NCBI GenBank assembly: GCA_021234155.1
Contig: JAJEKV010000001.1
Span: forward strand, 30,520,177 to 30,584,176
Source of the DNA: Isoetes taiwanensis
Taxonomy: Eukaryota; Streptophyta; Lycopodiopsida; Isoetales; Isoetaceae
Direction: 5' to 3'
Length of the DNA stretch: 64,000 bases
The notes below the pieces were generated by a model that was given only the letters and a program-made list of their open reading frames with translations, ran no database searches and was not told the DNA's origin. The translations under genes and the position numbers were made by a program. Numbering within the stretch: position 1 is the stretch's first letter; every line of letters starts with the position of its first letter. Below are positions 57,201-64,000 of the stretch, one piece after another.

Positions 57201-58575
57201 GATGGTCTCTATTCCAGGCAAGGTTTTATAACCAAGTAGTAATGGCGGGACTACCTAGGAATCCCATAAATTGATTTCTTTCCATTGAACTTAAAATACA
57301 ATTCAATTCAATTATCTTCTTTGAATACGAATTCCATCATTCATTGAACCATGTGCAGTGGAGTACAAATAAATGCTTTTTAATACGTACAAATAAATGC
57401 TTTTTAATATAAATTCTATCATTAGTCGTATGCAAATGAACCATGTGCAGTTGCATATATTACAAATAAATGCCTTTTAGTATCTTTGAGAAAGAAAGTT
57501 AGAGGTAATGCTATAGATAAATAGCTTATCATATGACTATGTAGCAAAATAACAGAGGGTTCCAGAGGGATTTGAATATCTAGCATAATAATAGGGGGTT
57601 TTTTTTATGTTTTTATACGATTTCTACTAAGGTTTTTCTATGATTTCGGTGCTGTATTTGATGAGGTGTACTAAATAGTATTTCTAGAGTGCGTCCTTTC
57701 TGGATCCTTGATTTTTGTGCCACTTTTCAATGGTCACCTATGAATGTTCAATATTATATTAGGGTGCTTTGCATCTGTACCTCTGTTTAGGGTTCTATGG
57801 CAGACTGGCCCAGATCTGTGCCAAGGAGGTCAGCAAAGATGCCCTGCCTCTTCCGACGTAGCTTGCCCTGTTTGATCTGGAACCAGCTCTGAAACTTTTC
57901 TATCAGTCATTCTAAAGCTAACAAAGACAGATCAAATTTTTTGTGGCTTTATGATCTACCAACTCCGACCCAGAAGCCCTGTTCGGCCTCTATAGCAACA
58001 AAGATGGTTTTTGAAAATTTCTATGGCAACTAAAAAAGCTTTGGAATGCACAGATGAATGCTTGAAGCTTGTTCTTCTTCCTTCTACTTGCAGGGGAGCT
58101 AAAAAGGGGCAGGGAAGATCTAAGATCCAAAGATCCGAATATCAAGATTTTTTGCCGAGCAAAATTTCAGTTCCATCATCTGTGTCTCAGATATTCGTTG
58201 TCTCATTCTTCGTCTCATTCTGGAAAGCAGGGTCGAAACAAAATACAACTCGATTCTGGAACAAGTAGGTCTTCTCATTCTGGAAAAAAAATCAAAACAG
58301 AGGATCTAAAGAGCTGAATTTGTCATCTTTTTGTGGTGATGGGATCTGGGATCTGCTTTTACCACTTTTTTTACCAGCACAGGTAATATCTTCATCTTGT
58401 TTCCTTCCGTTTCCACAGAGTCCAGACAAAGGATGATAACTCGGCATCCATAGTTACAACTAGCTACAATCTCTGCCCCTGCTGCCTTTTCTTCAAAGGT
58501 TTTTCAAGCTTAAGTGTTACTGGCCTTAAGTCGGCCATCTATTTTCTAGTCCCATTTGTGGATTCTGCATTTTTC
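57201..58575. other. no gene recognised
   Basis: No coding sequence is recognised. ATGTAGCAAAATAACA followed by GGGTTCCAGAGGGAT at about 57,540 repeats a string found at about 52,411, beside the first SINE-like copy. The 5' exons of the zinc-knuckle gene would be expected in or beyond this stretch, but I cannot identify them. Confidence 0.4.
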
Positions 58576-58580
58576 GCCAG

Positions 58581-59052
58581 AGCTATCGCTCGGGACTGTA
58601 CAAACGAAGCTGTATGCAATAATTGTGGAGTTTCAAGGTAATTTTTTTGTATGATTCATTATGCATCTTCCAATGAGTTCTTAATGAAGTCACTAAATCT
58701 CTTTGGTTTTGTAGACAGCCACCTTGCTACAGATTGCCCTACAGAACCATTATGCCGTAATTGTAAGAAGCCTGGTCATATTGCTAGTGAATGTCGCAAT
58801 GAACCTGTTTGTAACATCTGCAGCAAGCCTAGACACCTTGCAAAAGGGTGTCCTGAACAGGAGACTGGGCTTCCAAAGTCTCTCCTTTGTAATAATTGCT
58901 ATCGACCAGGCCATATCTCTGTACATTGCCCTAATGAAAAGGCATGTAATAACTGCCAGCAATCAGGACATCTTGCACGGGATTGTATAAATAGTCCAAT
59001 CTATAACAGTTGCAGCCAACCTGGCCACATTGCTCGTGACTGTCCTCACTAG
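58581..59052 (+). CDS. CCHC zinc-knuckle protein, CNBP/GIS2-like (3' exons)
   Basis: Proteins of this family bind single-stranded nucleic acids through arrays of CX2CX4HX4C knuckles. Two exons are visible: 58,581-58,637 (AIARDCTNEAVCNNCGVS) and 58,719-59,052. The intron has GTAATT at 58,638 and an AG at 58,717-58,718. Using the AG four bases earlier would break the frame, whereas this one restores a perfect knuckle. Knuckles in order are CNNCGVSSHLATDC, CRNCKKPGHIASEC, CNICSKPRHLAKGC, CNNCYRPGHISVHC, CNNCQQSGHLARDC and finally YNSCSQPGHIARDC, where the first Cys is Tyr. The protein ends two residues after the last knuckle (PH, stop). The first exon begins inside a knuckle, so at least one upstream exon is missing from my model. 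The gene may be real or a truncated duplicate. Confidence 0.7.
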
Positions 59053-60350
59053 CTAAGTACTTTTGATTACGTGCTTTTGGTTAAGTGCTTTTGTGCATTC
59101 GGTGTTGCCATTTAATTGTGCTGTGCAGATTCCACTAATCTTGCTCCCTTATGATCTTCAATTTGCTGTGATGGTTTTCATCGCATATTTTATTATTCAA
59201 TTTGGCTACATTTAAGAGCAAAGCATAGCATCCACATGTGAAGGCACTATTCAAGGTCAGAATAACTCTTACATTAATTGTGTCCTCTACTTTTCGTTTA
59301 TAAATTGAAATTGTATATTGCAATCTGAGATCTGCTATTAGATGGTTTTACATGAAGAAGATGTAACCCTGATTGCAGATAATGTTTCCTATAATCTGGT
59401 TCTGATACACATCCACATGAAACCGTTTATAGTAACTGTCATCTTACGTTGGAAATCAAAATTGTATATTGGACTCAATAATTTAGTATTTGAAGCTGAG
59501 GGCAAAACTGTTTAGAGTGACTTGAATATGAAATATCTTCTCTCCATTAGAAAATTCGAGCATATGAGGTAATCAAACAACAAGTGCCAAATCCCGAAGA
59601 TAAACATTTCCATACATGCAGATGGTCATGTTTGCTGATCTTTGTAAAACGCATGTCAATATGGAATTAAAACTCCTATATTATGGTTCCCTTTATTGTT
59701 TCCATATGTTCTTTATCTGTTTATCTTTATTCTAATACTGGCAAATCACCATATTCTTACAGTTGTTTATTTTTTGGCACTTATGTACTTACATAAACAA
59801 CCTCTATAGTGTATATATCTTGGCACTTCAATACTTACATAAACAGGCTAACTAGCCCATAAAGTTTACCTATGTTTGCTTTAGTTAGGGTCCGAAGGGC
59901 CCAAAATTTCTAATTAGGACAGACAAATTCTCAATTTCTAATTAGGTTTAGTTCTTGAAGTATATTATTTGCTAGATTAGACCCTAGCAAGTATTTTGTA
60001 AATTTTTTTTTAATATAAAAATCAACACACAAGTACCATTAACACTATTAACACAAACCATTGCATTTAAGACATTTAAATTAAAATCCCCCTTAAACCC
60101 CCTATGGTTTGGGTGCATATTCACACGGGAGGTTACGTAGGGCAGCGAGAGCCCCAAGAATATATTTATAATATATGTACAAAATTAACACCATTAAGTA
60201 CATTCTCTCAAACCTTATAGTATACAAAAACTTGTACATGCATACCCCACAAACGAGGATCGCTATGTTCGGTCCAGATCTTGGAATAAAGGGCAAATAT
60301 GCCCATCCGACAGCTCTCGTTGCCCGGAGTAACCCCCCTGTGAATATGTA
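59053..60350. other. no gene; probable 3' UTR then intergenic
   Basis: The first part follows the zinc-knuckle stop codon and may be its 3' UTR. The rest is AT-rich sequence without recognisable genes. Confidence 0.4.
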
Positions 60351-60351
60351 A

Positions 60352-60727
60352 ATTAACAATTCCTGAATCCATAGACCATATATCCCTAAAACAATTGAAT
60401 GGGTTGTTATATAAAAAAAAAAAAACATAGATTCAAGATAAAAAATAATCACATTAGCTCACTGGGTATATTGGTTAAAGTAGTCTTATTAAGACATTGA
60501 GTTGCTTTGGTAGAGGTTCGAGCCTCCGTATTTTATATTCTAAAATCTTAGACAAAGCCATATAACCTTCGACAAAATCGTATATCATAGGCGCCTCCAA
60601 TCATAAATGACTATAAGCGAGAGAGGTGCCCACAGGCCCCAACATACAATCTGGGTCGTAAGATCGACGAATCCGATGACTACGATAGTCCAGGTGCACC
60701 TCGTTTAGGATATGTAGCAAAATAAAA
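60352..60727 (+). mobile_element. tRNA-derived SINE-like repeat (copy B)
   Basis: The A-box TAGCTCACTGG is at 60,455 and a perfect B-box GGTTCGAGCC at 60,515. The body contains GGGTCGTAAGATCGACGAAT and GTGCACCTCGTTTAG, and the tail is A-rich (AAAATAAAATAAAAAAG). Copy A at 52,467-52,856 matches throughout. The polymerase III promoter boxes are better preserved here. Confidence 0.65.
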
Positions 60728-62490
60728 TAAAAAAGCATAGACTATACATACAATAAATACATGCTTCCTTTCTAATATCTTAAAAAAGTCTTAGAATTAG
60801 CATAGGTAGCTTACCAATGAAGCATGCAATTACTTCTGTAGCTTTAAGTAATTTGTGGAACATAGCCGCGTACAATTTGCAACTATGACAACCTTCACAT
60901 TGCCACGTTTAGGGTGGCAACTGGCTACGGTTTCCCCCCTTATTACTAGCATCCTTATTGCTATTGTCCTTGCTTGAGTTTTGAGTCACAAGGAAGCAAG
61001 AGAGCATGTTGGAATTAGCCCCATGTATCCCCTTCAATCGAAATTAGCCCAAAACGTAGCAGAACAGTAGGAAACTTCCGGATCTACAAGAAAATGGTCG
61101 ATCTGGCTCAGCCACAAAATTAATCTCAGATATTTTAGCCCGAATCCCTGTTATTAGATAGTATCTACTTTTAGGATGATATATATAACCAGAAAAGGCC
61201 CATTCCGAAAATAGGGTAACCTGGCTTTATAAATACAACTGTATTCTTCTCTTAAGAACTCAGAAATCCGGGTGTGTGCTAAGAACTCCTGCGTTTGCAA
61301 TAGTTGTGTTGATCCAGCCTGCCTTCTAAAACTTAGACTCTTGGTTGCAGTTGCTATAACAGGAAACGATTCCTGTAGAAAGCCTGGCCCGGTTGGGTGG
61401 TTGTAAGCCTTCTAAAGATTGAAGGGGATTTTTTCATTAGTATGGTTGATTGAATTGTTAAAATTACCTTCATTGTATCAGGAACCAATACAATAAACAA
61501 CAACAACATCATCAACAACATGATATGCATTGCCTTACCTGAAACATTAGTTTGCACCACCACCACACGTATAATAAACAGTTCGGCAACCCAAAGTGCA
61601 ACAACACTTTGATTATGTATGATTTTATCTCTTAAACTTCTAAGTTCAACTACATTAATATGGCAAACGCTATTGTTTATGACATATAAAGGTGTATAAA
61701 CAATGATACAATGGTTCTAATGTCAAATTGTTGAATTCATAAATCACAATTGTGTAGCTTAGCTTACTCACTCTTCTACAGATTAGTAGATTGCAGAGGC
61801 TTCAACATGTTGGGTTAAATTTCCCACTTCATTCCCATGGCTTTTATTTGTGGCACTTTCTCATCTATTGCATAGCTATTATTTGTTCAATTTGCGAGTC
61901 TTCATCTTACACTGCAATCTCCCAGGTCGAGCATTGTCTCCTTTTCATCCAGTTGCCCCTTTTTCATATTTTATTTGAGGAATATAGAAGCCTTGTAATC
62001 CATTACATTGACAAATGCTTTTCACCAAAAAAGTTTTGGGAAAAAAGCTTTAATAAAGCAAGAAGGTTTTTTTTTTGGCATATGGACCATTGCCAAATTG
62101 CCAATTTGGAAAAGCACAAAGGTTAGGGCAGCTTGGAGAGGCTCGAAGGTTAGGGCCTCTTGGAGATGCGGATGTTCTGCAGGATACCCATGTTCTTCTC
62201 CTGGTCCTCTTCTTATCTCTGCCCTAGGTCCTGTGCTTATCTCCGCTTCCTGTTCTTTCCGGTTTAAAGAAAAATTTGGCAAGTGACTAGCAATTTGTTG
62301 ATAAAAATGGAACAACAGGGATTCCCAAATGGGTACCCAAATCAGCTAAATTATTTGGGTACCCAAATCGGCAGCAATGTTACAAAAGCCTTAGCTTTAA
62401 CAATGTCTGAAACAAAAGGATCATCATGCCAATGCCCAAGTGGTTGAATGGGATAGGAATCGATATATGTTCTAGGTACGCGTAAATATC
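60728..62490. other. no gene recognised
   Basis: I see no supported feature. Several short open frames exist on both strands (for example 61,791-62,126) but none resembles a protein I know. Confidence 0.45.
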
Positions 62491-62492
62491 CT

Positions 62493-62514
62493 TACGTGGC
62501 AGGCATACACGTGG
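62493..62514 (+). promoter_or_regulatory. two ACGT (G-box/ABRE-type) boxes upstream of the Tm-1-like gene
   Basis: TACGTGGC at 62,493-62,500 and CACGTGG at 62,508-62,514 lie 63-84 bp upstream of the start codon. Such boxes bind bZIP or bHLH factors in plants; their use here is inferred from sequence and position. Confidence 0.45.
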
Positions 62515-62576
62515 ATAGAATATAACTTAAGCTTGCTAAAAACATATTCTGGCTGGGCCGCTGCAAAGAGGAGAGC

Positions 62577-64000
62577 ATGGCTGGGGATGAACCTACTCCC
62601 ACTGTTTATTGCATTGGTACCTTGGATACCAAGGAATCGGAGCTGCACTATCTTTCTCAGCAACTCTCGACAGCCATCTCGAAATTTCTGCCAACATTAC
62701 AGGCACTGTACTCCTCTGTTGTTTCATTTGGAATGCTTAATTTCACTGAAATACTAGACTAGATATTTAGTTAGCATAATGCATGCCAGTACATTACCAT
62801 TGCCGAAAGGTTCTTGACTTACCTACTTATTCAGGTCAACGTAGCGGTTATAGATGTATCTGTTGGGAAACACGATACAATCAGCTCTCCTTTAGCATCG
62901 ATCAAAAGAGCCGAAGTTCTTTCTTACCATCCCGATTCAAAAAAGGGCCAAATGCATACTCCCTCTCTGGAAAGACATGCTGCTATCACTGTCATGAGTA
63001 CTGCACTAGAACGTTTTATCACGAGTTCACTCTCGAAAGGGAATCTCCTTGGAGCTGTTGGCTTAGGAGGAAGTGGTGGGACGTCACTTATTGCACCATC
63101 TCTTAGATGTCTTCCTCTTGGTGTTCCAAAGGTTCTTATATCCACTGTTGCGAGTGGGAACACTTCGTCATATATTGGATGTTCAGATCTAATATTACTG
63201 CCATCTGTAGTTGATATTGCTGGCCTTAATACTGTCAGTATGTCCATATTATCAAATGCAGCTGGTGCAGTAGCAGGGATGATAGCTTCCAGGGTCCAAA
63301 AGCTGGCCGTTAGTGGTGGCATTGAAAAACCCATTGTGGCCATGACCATGTTTGGGGTTACAACACCCTGTGTGGATGCTGTTAGGAAGAAATTGACAGA
63401 ACGGGGATTTGAGACTCTTGTCTTTCACGCAACTGGTACTGGAGGCAAAGCCATGGAAAAATTGGTCAACGACGGTTACATAAAGGTTTTTCACATGGTT
63501 CAATGGAATGGGGTTTGGATGCGATGAAATTCACTAAGAAGATTAATCCAGTGTAATATGTGCAGGCAGTCTTGGATATTACCACAACAGAAGTTGCTGA
63601 TCATGTGGTGGGTGGAATGTTGGCCTGCAATGAAGATCGCTTTATGGCTATGGTGAACAATAAAATCCCCTTGATATTGAGTGTTGGAGCACTTGATATG
63701 GTCAACTTTGGAGAGAGAGATACTATACCCTCTTCTTATTGCAAGCGAAACATATATACTCATAATGCTCAAGTAAAAATGTTGAGTTTTGGTGACACTG
63801 AGATATCTCCGTTGCAATATTTAACTTGCATCTTATTTTAGGTTACGCTAATGCGGACAACTGCAGATGAGAATCGAAAATGCGCTAGGTTTATAGCTGA
63901 CCGTATCAATAGAGCAACTTCTCCTGTACGTGTAATACTTCCTGAAAAGGGAATATCTGCTTTAGATGCACCAGGGATGCCTTTCTATGATCCTGAGGCC
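62577..64000 (+). CDS. Tm-1-like protein (UPF0261 / TIM-barrel), 5' part
   Basis: The family is typified by tomato Tm-1, whose N-terminal UPF0261 domain inhibits a tobamovirus replicase; the ordinary cellular role is unclear. The start is ATG 62,577 (GAGAGCATGGCT context). Four exons, all phase 0: 62,577-62,717, 62,835-63,485, 63,566-63,772 and 63,842 to beyond 64,000. Junctions read CTCT|GTTG...TTCAG|GTCAAC, AAAG|GTTTTT...GCAG|GCAGTC and TCAA|GTAAAA...TTAG|GTTACG. Recognisable residues are [113 protein letters not shown] and [15 protein letters not shown]. The first donor (GTTGTT) is weak and chosen because it keeps phase. The C-terminal TIM-barrel part lies outside the window. No damage is seen. 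Confidence 0.92.

Noticed and set aside
60455-60528. A functional tRNA gene at the A/B boxes
   Set aside because: The box spacing of about 60 bp is long, no acceptor stem pairs convincingly, and the segment is part of a dispersed repeat.
62924-63349. Antisense open frame of 141 residues
   Set aside because: It is a shadow of exon 2 of the Tm-1-like gene.

Overview
The window is nuclear DNA of a land plant. It is AT-rich and dominated by retroelements and DNA transposons, and it contains short spliceosomal introns. Fragments of both PLS-class and P-class pentatricopeptide (PPR) genes are present. The PLS-class PPR wording and the Ty3/gypsy sequences look fern-like (Ceratopteris or Adiantum type), but this is an impression from memory; no search was run. 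Only two single-copy cellular genes are convincing. One is a CCHC zinc-knuckle protein of the CNBP/GIS2 kind (58,581-59,052), visible only as its last exons. The other is the 5' part of a Tm-1-like (UPF0261 / TIM-barrel) gene (62,577 to the window end). Its four exons are all in phase 0, and two ACGT boxes lie just upstream of its start. Layout, 1-24 kb: a 5'-truncated LINE ending in poly(A) (1.4-3.2 kb) is followed by retroelement leader and LTR debris (3.4-5.6 kb). A nearly complete but dead Ty3/gypsy element lies on the minus strand (about 4.85-14.22 kb). Then come a CACTA-type end (14.75-14.92 kb), AT-rich tandem repeats (15 kb), a PLS-class PPR pseudogene with a two-strand chimeric repeat (17.0-18.2 kb), and a CACTA transposase scrap broken by a second, truncated gypsy copy (18.3-20.7 kb). 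A separate LTR with a primer-binding-like site follows (22.0-22.4 kb). A third gypsy copy (22.6-25.9 kb) is interrupted by a poly(A)-tailed retroposed insert. Layout, 24.2-46.4 kb: this is one 11-kb segment present twice head to tail (24,211-35,276 and 35,277-46,366) with a short CCCTT microhomology at the joints. Each unit holds gypsy pol debris, a roughly 1-kb CACTA-like non-autonomous element with a minisatellite, a non-autonomous hAT-like element with an 8-bp target-site duplication, a strong foldback hairpin, an array of GTGGTTTT motifs resembling CACTA subterminal repeats, and the 3' exon of a TNP2-like transposase gene. The rest of that gene lies beyond unit 2 (45.7-48.3 kb). Layout, 48.3-64 kb: more LTR and leader debris, a possible RG-rich reading frame, two copies of a tRNA-derived SINE-like repeat, P-class PPR pseudogene pieces, a LINE endonuclease scrap, and the two cellular genes. 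The most interesting system is the Ty3/gypsy family itself. Its polyprotein order is Gag with three zinc knuckles, then protease, then an extra RNase H with all four acidic residues, then reverse transcriptase, then the native RNase H, then integrase. The native RNase H has lost three of its four acidic residues in every copy in the window. This looks like enzymatic replacement of the native domain by an acquired one, in an unusual position upstream of the reverse transcriptase. Its 5' leader also appears to be built from repeated modules of about 170 bp that recur at several other places in the window.
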